NCBI GenBank assembly: GCA_947623455.1
Contig: OX392529.1
Span: 52,533,186 to 52,597,185 of the forward strand
Direction: 5' to 3'
DNA from: Mimachlamys varia
Taxonomy: Eukaryota > Mollusca > Bivalvia > Pectinida > Pectinidae
DNA length: 64,000 bases
The position numbers and the translations under genes were made by a program. Under the pieces are notes generated by a model, which was given only the letters and a program-made list of their open reading frames with translations, searched no databases and was not told where the DNA came from. Shown here in pieces: positions 36,241-48,500 of the stretch. The number at the start of each line of letters is the position of its first letter. Position 1 is the first letter of the stretch.

Positions 36241-36400
36241 AGATGAGGTAACACACACATATGCTGCACTTTTTAAATTTAGTAATAGATACAGTTTGCC
36301 GAAAAATGAATTAAACTGCATCATACAGCTGTCTCGTTCTCCAAGGGCTCTGCAGTGATGCTAGAGGCCAAAAGGTGGGAATCCAAAATATAAGTTATTT
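36241..36400 (+). repeat. Dispersed repeat family 2
   Basis: Landmarks ACACATATGCTGCAC, ATAGATACAG, TGCCGAAAAATGAATTAAAC, GATACAGCTGT and GATGCTAGAGGCCAAAAGGT. Further members: 60350-60500 (duplicate), 63470-63660 (+), 49045-49250 (-), 62890-62990 (-, partial); a fragment of the ACACATATGCTGCAC part at 30897-30950. Confidence 0.65.
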
Positions 36401-36727
36401 TAGAATGGTGTCTCAAATTACAGAAACTTACTAAAGATTATATTAGTTTTTATTTTACGAACACATGAGCTGTGTATTGATTAGATAACAAAGAAATAAT
36501 TCATAATTCCAAAATGCATCAGTTCACCTTATAAAGAGAATCACTATACGATGTCATATCAACCATCCTTACTGACATCGAAGGACATTGTAAAGTGTAT
36601 ATCCAAAACTATTTAAATATTAAAAAGCAACACGTCCTCGTCTTTTCCTATCACCCATATGTAGAAGTTACCATTATTTTGTCCGATACTATACTATAGC
36701 AGTCGCAACACTTACTTTACATTAACA

Positions 36728-37062
36728 TGCTACTTTACTGCTACGTTAAGGCTTTATACTACCTTACTGCTACGTTAAGGCTGTATACTACCTAAATGTG
36801 ACGTTAAGCCTGTGAGCTATTTTACTGTGACGTTAAGTCTGTATGCAACCTTACTGTGACGTTAAGGCTGCACACTACCTTAATGTAACGTTAAGGCTGT
36901 ATGCTACTTTACTGCTACGTTAAGGCTGTATGGTACTTTGCTGAGACGTAAAGGCTGTATGCTACCTTACTGTTACTTTAAGGCTGTACGTCACCTTGCT
37001 GTGATGTTAAGGGTGTATGGTACCTTGCTGAGACGTTAGACGTTAAGGCTGTATAATACCTT
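36728..37062. repeat. 29-bp minisatellite
   Basis: About 11 units of TTACTG(C/T)(T/G)ACGTTAAGGCTGTAT-type sequence. It begins about 30 bp beyond the block A duplication boundary, where FMO exon 2 would be expected by comparison with FMO-C. Confidence 0.88.
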
Positions 37063-38156
37063 ACGTGCAGTGGCAAAATTCACATTTCTAGCGGTAAGTC
37101 ACATTTACTATTTGATCTGAAACTGTCTTTATCCCCGCTAAATATATTGTCCCGCAGCAGAACTGATAGTGTGATGTTTCAATCTTGTTTTCTGTAAATG
37201 TAAAAGTTTCTTCTCATATTTCTGAGGCTGACGTCAACATCATCTGAGCATGTGTAATACTTCTTTAAGACTCAACTCACAAATATAGCAACGAATGAAA
37301 ATACACTTGAGATCATTTATTAAAAATCCATGTAGATATATTAGCTATCAATTTACAGAAGCTGCTATGATAAAAAATGTAAATATAAAACGTTACTAGT
37401 AAATACGATATTTTTACAGTCAGATGATCTGTATACTGCTGAAGTGAATTTTTCGTGGTGTAGCGATATTTTGTTTGTATCGTTTAGAGGGTATGAACGC
37501 GAAAATATTCACCCACGAAATTTTACGTATCGTCGATAGATAGAAAACGAAAATTTTCTCTCCGAAACATCACTAAAAGTCTTGAGTTAAACATCGATCA
37601 TACCGCGTCTTAAACATTGACCTTTTGTTTTTTTGTTTTTTTGTTTTGATGTTGATATAGAGGCAACAGGTAGGGCCTATGTCCAATAATTTCCTTTCTT
37701 AAAAACAGTAGCTTCTATTGTGCTGTTATTAATGACATATACTGTAAAATATTAAAACCAATATTTTCGCGCGTGGAAAATAACATCTCTGAAAAATGGC
37801 CGTTTTTTCAGGATTCAGTGAATATTTTGATAATCTACAAGAGTTAAAAAATTCGGAAAAATATCCAACACATGAGGATCGATCACTGATATTTTAAATG
37901 ATGAAATAATAATAAAATAAAAAACAAATTTTAATTAACTTTCTCTTCCTTTTAAAGCTAGACCAGATTTAACACAGACAGATTAACAAAAGACCAATAA
38001 TGAATGATTTTGTTTAATTGCTTTTGTTTTTGTTTTTTAGTTTCTTTGGGTTAAATTGTACATATTGTTCAACAAATGATGATTAAGTCACGTAAATATT
38101 TACATTTCTCGTTTCTTCAGCTTAGTAAACTCTGATTGCGCATAAATGAGCATTTA
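37063..38156. other. Non-coding
   Basis: AT-rich; includes GCGAAAATATTCACCC / CGAAATTTTACG fragments near 37500 typical of dispersed repeats. No gene. Confidence 0.45.
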
Positions 38157-39285
38157 TCCTGCAACCACCACAGATATCGATCGAAAGCTACTACAACCAC
38201 CACATATATCAGCCGATAACTACTACTACCATAGATATCGACCGATAACTACTGTAACCACCACAGATATCGACCGATAACTACTGCAACCACCACAGAT
38301 ATTAAACGATAACTACTTTAACCAACCACAGATATCGACCGATGACTACTGTAATCACCACAGATATCGACCGATAACTACTGCAACCACCACATATATC
38401 GACCGATAACCACTGTAACCACCACAAATATCGACCGATGACTACTGTAAAGTAATCACCACAGATATCGACCGATAACTACTGCAACCGCTACATATAT
38501 CTGCCGATAACTACAGTAACCACCACATATATCGACTGAAACTACTATAATCACCACAGATATCGACCGATAACTACTGCAACCACCACATATATCGACC
38601 GATAACTACTGCAACCACCACAGATATCGGCCGATAACTACAGCAACCACCACAGATATCGGCCGATAACTACAGCAACCACCACATATATCGACCGATA
38701 TCTACTGTAATCACATCAGATATCGGCCGATAACTACAGCAACCACCACATATATCGACCGATAACTACTGCAACCCCCACAGACATCGGCCGATAACTA
38801 AAGCAACAACCACAGATATCGACCGATAACTACAGTAACCAACACATATATCGACCGATAACTACAACAACTACCACATATATCGACCGATAACTACTGT
38901 AACCACCACAAATATTGACCGATAGCTACTACAACCACCACAGATATCGACCGATAGCTACTACAACCACCACAGCTATCGACCGATAGCTACTACAACC
39001 ACCACAGATATCGACCGATAACTACTGTAACCACCACAGATATCGACCGATAACTACTGTAACCACCACAGATATCGACCGATAACTAATGTAACCACCA
39101 CATATATCGACCGATAATTACTGTAACCACCACAAATATTGACCGATAGCTACTACAACCACCACAGATATCGACCGATAGCTACTACAACCACCACAGC
39201 TATCGACCGATAGCTACTACAACCACCACAGATATCGACCGATAGCTACTGTAACCAACACAGATATCGACCGATAGCGTCTTCC
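38157..39285. repeat. 32-bp minisatellite (ACCACCACAGATATCGACCG)
   Basis: About 35 units of ACCACCACAGATATCGACCG followed by ATAACTACTGTA, with variants (GATAGCTACTACA; ATATATCGACC). No open frame runs through it. Confidence 0.92.
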
Positions 39286-40135
39286 TTTTAATAGGACATG
39301 GCGGTGTACCGATACTTGAGGACGACAAGATGTTAAACAGTATGTTTAGAGTGTTATTTCCGTCCTTACTGCGTCAATGTATGTGTGATGTACAAAGACA
39401 TGTGTTGAACATTCAGACACATATCTGCTATCAAAGACACATACTTTCTCATTTTCCCAAAAACGATCACACAATGGAACCTCCCTCCGGTAGCAGCAGT
39501 ACAATATACAACACTAGAGGACTTCAAGACACACATCCCATTATTCACAGTCCTTGAACCTCTCATCACCATACACTAAATATCAAACACTGTTTTTATC
39601 ATTTGTTTTTATCTTATGTCAATGCACTAATAAAAACTGATAAAAAAAACCCTATCCATTACTTCTAATCAAGCATCTGTGCGATCCCTTTCACTGATCC
39701 GGAATCATCAGTTCTTTGATTGAGAACCAAATATTTATGAAGATGATAAAGGACGTTTATGGTCACATAAACATGATGGCCGGGATGGTCAAACAAAGGA
39801 CAGCAGCCGATCGGTTACATTAGACATAAATTCTCATCAGATGGGGACGCACTGGGCAGAAAAGTCATAATGACTAACAGTTTAACAAAGTGGCAGACTC
39901 TCAGACCGGTAACCATCGTAATGAACACAAACAGTTGAATTAAACAGCATTCCTTGGTGGAGCGGTTCAAACCTGAAAAATACAGATCGCCATCTTATGA
40001 CGTTACCCCTCTAATGCCTTTTATAACGTTGGACATTCACTAACAAAAACAACTATTTTGTCTCTTGGTTTTCGAAATATTATGGGATTTTAGACTTAAA
40101 CAAAAACATGAAATATTATCGGATCTCACTGGTGA
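39286..40135. other. Non-coding
   Basis: No recognisable gene or repeat; short open frames are unsupported. Confidence 0.45.
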
Positions 40136-40345
40136 TTATTTCTGATTATGTTGTGACATTTTCTGATTATGTTGTGACATTTTCTGATTATGTTGAGACA
40201 TTTTCTGATTATGTTGTGACATTTTCTGATTATGTTGTGACATTTTCTTATTATTTTGGGAGATTTTCTGATTATGTTGAGAGATTTTCTGATTATGTTG
40301 AGAGATTTTCTGCTTATGGTGAGACATTTTCTGATTATGTTGAGA
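40136..40345 (+). repeat. 21-bp minisatellite (TTCTGATTATGTTGTGACATT)
   Basis: Ten units of 21 bp. A short open frame reads the heptapeptide SDYVVTF repeatedly, and the reverse strand is also open (MSQHNQK). Both follow from a 21-bp period without stops; no coding claim is made. Confidence 0.88.
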
Positions 40346-40664
40346 GACTTTTTAGACCCTTAAAATATTTCGAAATCAGCAAATCATGGCAGATTCAGAC
40401 AGAACGACATTCATCCAACAATGTCATTTTAGTTCAGCATTACATTTATCATGGTCCCAATGTGTTTACAATTGTAATCCTGATAAGTACCAGCTGAAAT
40501 ATACCGTTTGGCTGGAGAGATCTTCTCTTTATATAATTAGCTCGATTAGCTCATGAAGGAGGCAATGACAAAATAATGTCCTTTGTTACCTGCTTCGTAC
40601 GTCCTAGTCGGCCATCTTGAAAAGACCATTCGATCCTTAACGTTATCGACGGTGTATCTCGAAA

Positions 40665-41093
40665 TAGGGCTGGGCGGTTTTACCGGTATACCGGTATACC
40701 GTGGTATAAAATTTTGATGGTACGTACCTTGGTACATTAAGTCCTGTACCGGGTTTTTTGGGGACTTTCATATGAATTAAATTTAACTTATCAATTTGAA
40801 AGAACTATTTGTTACATAGATCAATTGAAATTCCAATATGGTTTTATAATAATTTCCTACAAGTTTGCTGATCAACTAGGACAGACATAGCTTCACTCAA
40901 ACAATATTAGGGGATAACACAACGAGAAACTTATGACAGGCCTCTTGTGGATTGGCTTCAGAACAAAAATAGCCCGAGACCTTTAGCTAGCTCAAACATT
41001 CAATCAAGGTGGTATACCGTGGTACGTACCGCAGTATTTGCCAAAATACCGTGGTATACCGTGGTACGTTTGATTTTGTGGTACCCAGCTCTA
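40665..41093. mobile_element. hAT-type MITE, 429 bp, with 8-bp target duplication
   Basis: Flanked by perfect 8-bp direct repeats TCTCGAAA (40657-40664 and 41094-41101). Ends TAGGGCTGGGCGGT and (inverted) TAGAGCTGGGTACCAC. The subterminal GGTATACCGTGGTA motif repeats many times at both ends. 8-bp duplication and TAGGG-type ends are established hAT hallmarks. No transposase is encoded. Confidence 0.88.
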
Positions 41094-41840
41094 TCTCGAA
41101 ACTACACAACACTAATAAGCATTAGATCGTAATGCATATGGCGATCATGAACTTGCTAATATACATATAATAGACATCATCAACCTGGATGCTTCCTTTT
41201 CTCTTGTAGTTTGTACCGATGGCCAACTAAACAATAAGTTGGCTGATGGAGAAATGATGACGCGAATATGTTACCTGCCAATACCACAGGCACTTGCTGG
41301 CAGGAGAATAAGCATCTAGATAATAATTATATAGATAATATATAGCAAAATTTGAAGAAAAAAAATATAAAAACAAGTTTTTCCTATTTTCTTTTTATGT
41401 TCTTAATCATCAAAAACCATGATGAAAATAATTGCCAAATTTCAGCTTGATACGTCAATCGGTTAAATTTCACAAAAAACAAATCGACAATTTGACACTG
41501 AAAAAGAGAGAAGGTATGCAACTCAGTGGCAGTAATTACCTCGACCACGTTACAAAACGGGCAAAAAACTTACTTTCTGTTCATAGTACAGAAAAACAAG
41601 TTTCATCCATCCTTTCCAAAAAGCTATAACGAACCACACTTAATTTGATCGATTGCGAGCGTGGGGTCGTAACATCTCAGAAAACCCCGAAATCTTCAAT
41701 TTACATGTAGGAATTACTTGTGACGGAAGTCACTGCTAACGTCTAAGATATTATCTTCTGATGTGTTATTGTGGATAGCACCTGTATACCATATACTATA
41801 TACAAATATACATAATATTTAAATTCATATGAAACATATA

Positions 41841-42294
41841 GCGTGTTCCAATTAGCGGAACGTTCCAGATGTGCCAACTTGGAACTGGTCTGCTAAATGG
41901 AACAGAACGTGCCGAATTCCGTTCCTGCGGGAGAAAATCTAATAATCGAAAATGAAAAGGCAACAACTTTCCCGGAAATAACGAAAACGGTTCCGTCATA
42001 AAATCTGCAAAACAATGCGAGTAATCCCTTTTATTTACACATTGTACACACTATGATGCCACTTGGAGATTGTAGTTATATATTTTACTGCTGAAATGTT
42101 GTTTACTGTTAATAGTTAGGTCTATTTACAATTTATTGAACATTTGAAACGAAAACCTTTCACTGGCCGCCATATTGGATCCAACTTGGTACCCTCAAAT
42201 GAGACGTTCCAGACCCTGCGGACGTCGTGTACCATTTAGCGGAACGTCTGGTTCGTTCCTGAACAACCAGAACGTTCCGCTAAATGGAACACGC
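41841..42294. mobile_element. TIR element (454 bp) with TA flanks
   Basis: Ends GCGTGTTCCAATTAGCGGAA and (inverted) GCGTGTTCCATTTAGCGGAA, flanked by TA on both sides. Internal subterminal repeats GGAACGTTCC / AACGTTCCGC. Non-autonomous, possibly Tc/mariner- or PIF-related. It lies 50 bp downstream of the FMO-B stop codon, within its likely 3' UTR. Confidence 0.75.
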
Positions 42295-42343
42295 TATCAA
42301 TTTCTTATATGCAACTTTTGCAATATTAGTGACATTGATCAAG

Positions 42344-42597
42344 TCAGAAGAGTATATTCCACACTATGTAAAGAACCACCAGAGCCACAGCCAGTTTAAC
42401 ATATAAGCTGTAAGGTTCGTCCTGTTTGATATCCAGTGGCCGTGTCTTTAAAGGCTGCCACGTCCGGTCCCACTGGGTCATTATGGCCTGTCTGGCCCCT
42501 CCCCACTTCCCCGGTCCTTCCAGGCGGAACTGATACGGTGTGCATGGTCCAAATAAACAATTGACGGCAAGTTGGGGGTCACGCATCAACATTCGCA
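42344..42597 (-). CDS. FMO-B exon 6 (C-terminus)
   Basis: 254 nt from CACTGCAG to the TGA at 42346-42344. [38 protein letters not shown] and the C-terminal anchor. Confidence 0.92.
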
Positions 42598-45500
42598 CTG
42601 CAGTGAAATTAACGTTATTTCGAATAAGATATAATGCATGATATATTTATATACTTATAAAGTTATGAATGCAAAAACACAATGTTGTAAATCAGAAATG
42701 TTGAGAACTAAGAAATTCAATAAATGAAAAATATGATATATGCATGTATATTCGTTCTAACCGACCCGAGTTCATTACGTTCCCTCTTCGCATGAAGTGA
42801 GACATATTGTATTAGAACCGGTTCTGGTTCTGGTCCTTCTAATAATTCTTGTCTGGGCCATAACTTCTAAACCATTGACAATATCTTGACGAAACTTGCA
42901 GTATACATGCACCACCTAAAGCATATGTGCAATGCACTGTCATTATGTCATTGTGACCTTGATATATTGATAACATTTTTAGTATACCTGCATCACCAAT
43001 AGACGATGTGCAGTACACTATCAATAGGCCAGTGTGACCTTCACCGAAAGGTCAGAGATAAAAAAATGTATAACGTTTTTCAAACATCCAAAGGTGAACG
43101 CCAAGGTGATGCACTCTCATCCTCACTGTCTTATTATATACATGTAACAATAATTGACCAAAACTCAAGGTAATAGAGGCCAATCTTCGATGCGGATGCC
43201 CTGTAGTAATTAGCTTTACCGCCCGTCTGTCTGTCTGTCCTTCTGTTCAGCCGTCTGTCCATGTTTTACTGATTGATTTTTTGTTTTGACACTATGAAGG
43301 AAAGTTGGTCAAAATAAAAAAAGATGTCCACTGACCAAACCACAGGGTCAAAGGTCAAAGTCATAGGTTAAGGTCAAATTTTACATTTATCAAGTGCTTA
43401 CCAGTTTGTTATGACATTATGAAAGAAAGTTGGTCGGAATAAAAAAAGATAATAAAGGGAAACATATTTTTGTTCACTAAAACAAGTCTCTAGTTGTATT
43501 CGAGTTTTACTCTATAATTAATAATAAAAATACTAACCTAGGTCAGGGCGGCACCCATTCAATTCAGACAGTTCATCCATGTACGGGACATAATCTACTT
43601 GTATAGTGTGACGCGTGGAGTCCACGTAACGGTGACGCATGGCGATCTTTTTCTTACGGATGTCCACCCATTGGTCAACCCTGGACGGCAGCTGGACATC
43701 CCCCTGAGGTCAACGTAATGCCACATTTAATGTAGTAGTTCGACTTACACTTTTTAGTTTTAGAACCAAGTCTCTCTTAGTTTGATGCACTTTATGCTAA
43801 AGCACCAAAATGTACAACAGATACTAACTACACATTGTCCTTTGAATAAAAAAAAAGAAGATGCAAAAATGTTTCCAATTTCTGAAGACGAAACAATCTG
43901 AGCCTTTCTTTCAATCTTATAACGAGATAATTGGAAGTGATCAAGACCCAATGGCATAGTACTTATGGTTTTGTTCTATGGTGTATTTTATTATAATGTT
44001 ATTTGTTGATAATGTCAACAATTGCACCATCGCATTGTCTTAAAGAGATCAAGTGCTGGTGTTCGCGTTATATGGTGGTTATGTCAAGTAAGATTGGTGA
44101 AAAAGAGGGGAGTCGTAATAGAAGAGGAAAGACAAATACCGTAAGTAATGCAAGTCATACAAATGTATTTGAAAAGTCTGCGTTTTTTGTATGAGGTCTT
44201 CTTTATCAAACACACCTGGTACTGTTACGCAATTGCTGAATGTTACGGTAAATATTTGGATCTGTTTTACATGCAGTAAGGTGGGGTGAGAGAGAGGGGG
44301 GGGGGGGAGAGGGTGAGGAAGGGGTACATGACCTAGCATGTCTCACTGTTTATTCGTATGTGTTTTTGAATTTTGAGTTTCATGAATACCTCGTTTAAGT
44401 AATAGCGACAGTACGGTCAAATACATTGTAAAAAATTCAAGGCAATTTTCCACCCCTTCATCAAGACACAAAAAACGCATTGCATTACATCAACGGAATA
44501 TACATAAAAAACATAAACAATGTTATCATTATAAATATATCTTGCCTTCTCTTCCTGCTGCTGTTTTGGCTGTAAATTCTATCTTAAATCGAGATATTAT
44601 CTGTATTATGGTAGCATATTACAGAACATTAACAGATTTCTGGAAAACAAGGCCCATGTCCATGAAACATAAACACAATTACAATTTACACATAAAGTTT
44701 TTAAATGCATATATTTTTTGCAAAGAACATTGTATTAACAACCCTTATAAAGGAATGAGAAGTGTATAAACTTATATTTTGTATGTATGTCACTTGTGTG
44801 AAAACCATGGTTACAACATAAAAAAATACTGAAAAATGGGGGAAAAAACCTATTTCTGACAAAATATTTTACCCCCGCCAATAGGAATTTTTTTCTTACG
44901 TTCTATCTAAAACTAAAGATAACAAACTTGGTTGCAGAATAAGCTTTGTCACAGTATATGTCGTTTGTTTTTTTGTCGTTGCGATTTTTCGCTATTTTTC
45001 ATCATGTGCTGTTCTCGAAATTTCACTTCTTGTAATGCTAGCTTTTCAAGTGTAGACACCCATTTCGGAACGGCCAAAACTTTAATCTCTAACCAATTGT
45101 TTCCCTTTTCTTTAAAAATGTGAAGTCCACACAGTCCACTTTATCATGCTTAAGCCAATTTTACTTCTTATTTTTTTGGGTGGCCGCAAAATACTACTGT
45201 ACACTGCCACCTAACGATGTTGTGAGAACGTTAAGCCTTAACAAAAACAGATGGAGACGGATTTTACATACATGTAAGTGTTTAACACTTGTTTCCGAAT
45301 CCAATTCATCCCTAAGTGTGTTCACTGTATTGAATGTAAAGGATGTATATTGAATGAAATAAAGTTTATACTAACAAAAACATCCTTAGTTGATGGTATA
45401 GATAGCTAAAATGAGACCGCCAATCAATAAACATGTGCTATGTTTAAAAGTATACCTTGAACACTCGGGTAGCCAGTCGAGCTTGCATCTCCGACAGTGG

Positions 45501-48500
45501 CATGAGGGCGCCTAGCGGCTGGAAACATCCAATCACACTCAAGGTGGGCTTGTCAAGGTCAGGGGGAAACATATATTTATAGAGCTCGATCTGGTTATCC
45601 TTCACATCAATGATAGATTTGTCGATGAATGGAAACCCGAATATATAGCCTGTCCCGAGAATAACCGCATCCACTTCCTCCTTTGTTCCGTCAGAGAACT
45701 CCACCTCGGTTTCGGAGAAGGAATTGATGTTTGGTTTGATGATGATAGAACCATTGGCAATCTTGTTTGGTAAGTCGTCATTGATTGTTGGATGTTGAGC
45801 ACGGACTTCGTGTTTTGGTCTCAGTGAATATTTGGCATGATCAAATCTAGCATTCAATTTTTGACGTGTTGCATAGTCAACAAAGGAAGCAGGAAGATGG
45901 GTTCGCATCCACATAAAGTAGCGTGATATCATCATATCGACAGGTTTCCCCGAGTCCGCTATTCGGTTGTATACCCATGTCCCTCGCCGCGTACTGAGAA
46001 ACACCTAGAAACGATAATGTACATGTAATAATTACTTAAAGGATGTAAAGTCTCCTTAAAAGATTTCATGTTATATTGAAGAAATTATTATCAATTTTAA
46101 TAGCATATACTAATTATGCATCTGAACATTTTTGCCAAAAATATAGGTGTCTGTTGCGTATAAAACTTTGTCTTACATGAATTTAAAAACAAATACCAAT
46201 TCGGCGGCCATTGTGAAAAAAGTTATTTATGTGTATATTTTAAGCTTCGGGAAAGGCCGAAATTCATCGTTTTGATGCTAAATAGAACAGAAATATATGC
46301 AACAAAGTGTATTATTATACAGTTTTTTTTTTATATATATATATTAGTAAAACTAGAACCCTTTTTATTTTTCAACAGGAAATTGTGAAAATAACACAAA
46401 AAGTAAAGGGAGAAAAAAGAAGCACACTAACTCCCAATTTTATGACGGTTTTAGAAAGAGAAACCCATTTTCAGAACTTTTTATATCAAGCGTTAGATCT
46501 GCAACAAATGGTGAAAAAATGAAGATTTTCACATTAAAAAATAAGGGGTTTAGTTAAGTAAAATTTCTTTCCCGAGTAAAAACAGTAAGTAAGAGATATT
46601 TTACTTCCATATCTCAAAAGAGAATAGCATTGGGTCAAAAATACAAAATTCAAAATTATGTCATATTGGTATTTTTGACTGATCATAGCACAAAAACTGG
46701 CACACCGACATGTCATTTTCTTTTTTATTTTCTGCCATGCTATGAATTTCCTGTTCCAAAAATGTATATTAGAAAAATATTAATACAGGAAAATGTTAAC
46801 TTCTCACAAGAGTACATCCTTAAATCATAACTTGTAGTGTTATACTGTATATCGTTATTGATAATGATAGACCGTCCTCAGATATTGAGATGTGATTAAG
46901 GTAGCGTTTCATTTACATTTTAAAATAAGAATCAATTAAAGAAAACCAGTCTTGTTCAGCAATATTTCACGAGAAGAATCTGGCAATTATTGTATAGAAG
47001 AAAACTTGGCCGAGGATAAGCTCCTGTCATAAATTGTTAAAAACTGTATTTTTTTTCTTCTGAAAGCGATATTAGAGAGATCGAACAGAAACGAGGAAAA
47101 TTAATTCTGATAGAAAGTTTGGATGATAATTTTGATGATTATTTGTCCAAGGCTAGCTGAAACGTTCACCTGGGAAAGAAAGTTTGGAAGAAACAAAACT
47201 AACTTGAAAATTTCTATGTACGTGAACATCATGGTCTTAATGCAGTTCAGAGGGATATACATATATTTCGATATAAATATTTACTTCTTTTAAACATTCT
47301 TAATGGATTAAACATTTACTTTTTATGATTCTGAATAAATTAAGAACGAAACCGTCAATTGCAGTTACCTTGGATGCAACACGTGACAGTTCCACTGCTA
47401 CGTCACCACCAGAGTTGCCTACCCCTACCACTACCACTCTTTTGTTCTGGTATCCCTCCCATGTTTTATAATCATGTGTGTGAGTTATGTCCCCTTTGAA
47501 GGTGTCCATTCCTGGAAAATCTGGCACTTTCTTTTTGGCGTGATGTCCCGTGGCAACCATGACGGCGTCAAAAACTTGAGAAGTGACTGTATTGGACTTC
47601 CGGTCACGGACCTGTAGCGTCCATTGTCCTGTTGTTTCATAGTCTTCGTGTTTCGTTATGCGTAGGACCTGGAAGCAGAAAAAAACATTAAAACACAAAT
47701 AGTGAAAAACATAACCCGAAATCAAAATCGTTTGAACTAGGGAAAATATGAACAAAGGAAAAAATTTACACGTAGACCCTGGAAAATGAACAAGATAATA
47801 AGACCAGATGTTCCATTCGGATAACACCCACCAACAAAAAGTAGATCATATACAAGTAAATGTCACGTAATTAAATTGAAAACTGAGGCATCAGCAAATT
47901 AAAGTTCATACGCTGTATTTGTCTCAACTAATTTCAAGCGCTTGATCCAACACTTTGTGTTTCAAATCTACTCATCTTGAATTATCAAATGTTAACATAG
48001 TAACACTTTGCAAGCCCATATAACTCTGCTTATTCTAGCGGGTTGGCCAATAGCTCCACCCATTTGTCGAAGTAATGAATATTCATCCAGTCATATATAT
48101 AACCCAACATGGAAAAGGGCAACAGTCTCAATACGTGGTCAACTCTGCTTTAACGAAGCATGACGTGTCATGTTTGATTTAGACCAGTAATCATCACAAC
48201 TACCACCAGATACTCATTTAGTGATTAATTTCTGAAAATATTGGTCCCAAACTTAAAAAAACCCGAGAAACAATCAAACGAACACTAAAAGCCAGAGCAA
48301 AGCCAATAAATGGAAACTGGATTATTGGAAAGTCCAAGGACCGAAACACTGTCAAAAAATCATTCAAGCGTAACTAAACCAGAACTTGACCTAGATATCG
48401 CCATGATGTATCTGTTACCAAATTTCAGTTCAATATGTGCACACTTTCCAGAGGTAATGCACGGAAACCCCAAACAGTTGACTGACAGACAGGCGGCTAA

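Larger units (their letters stand above)
27046..36694. repeat. Segmental duplication block A (contains FMO-A)
   Basis: Collinear with 52247-60797. Left boundary at ACATGCCTCTGCATCGACG; right boundary after CATTATTTTGTCCGATACT. The offset is 23,966-23,967 bp over exons 6-4 and 24,106 bp at exon 3, reflecting indels. Identity is highest over about 31.7-34.35 kb. Block A keeps about 430 bp (31230-31660) missing from block B. Beyond the right boundary the copies differ completely: minisatellite here, FMO exon 2 in block B. Confidence 0.9.

Noticed and set aside
40108..40497. 129-residue frame with SDYVVTF heptapeptide repeats as a real repeat protein
   Set aside because: Result of a 21-bp minisatellite with no stop; the reverse strand is equally open, and there is no flanking domain or splice support.
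42175..42399. 74-residue + strand frame overlapping FMO-B exon 6
   Set aside because: Runs from the TIR element into the antisense of the FMO-B last exon; shadow frame.
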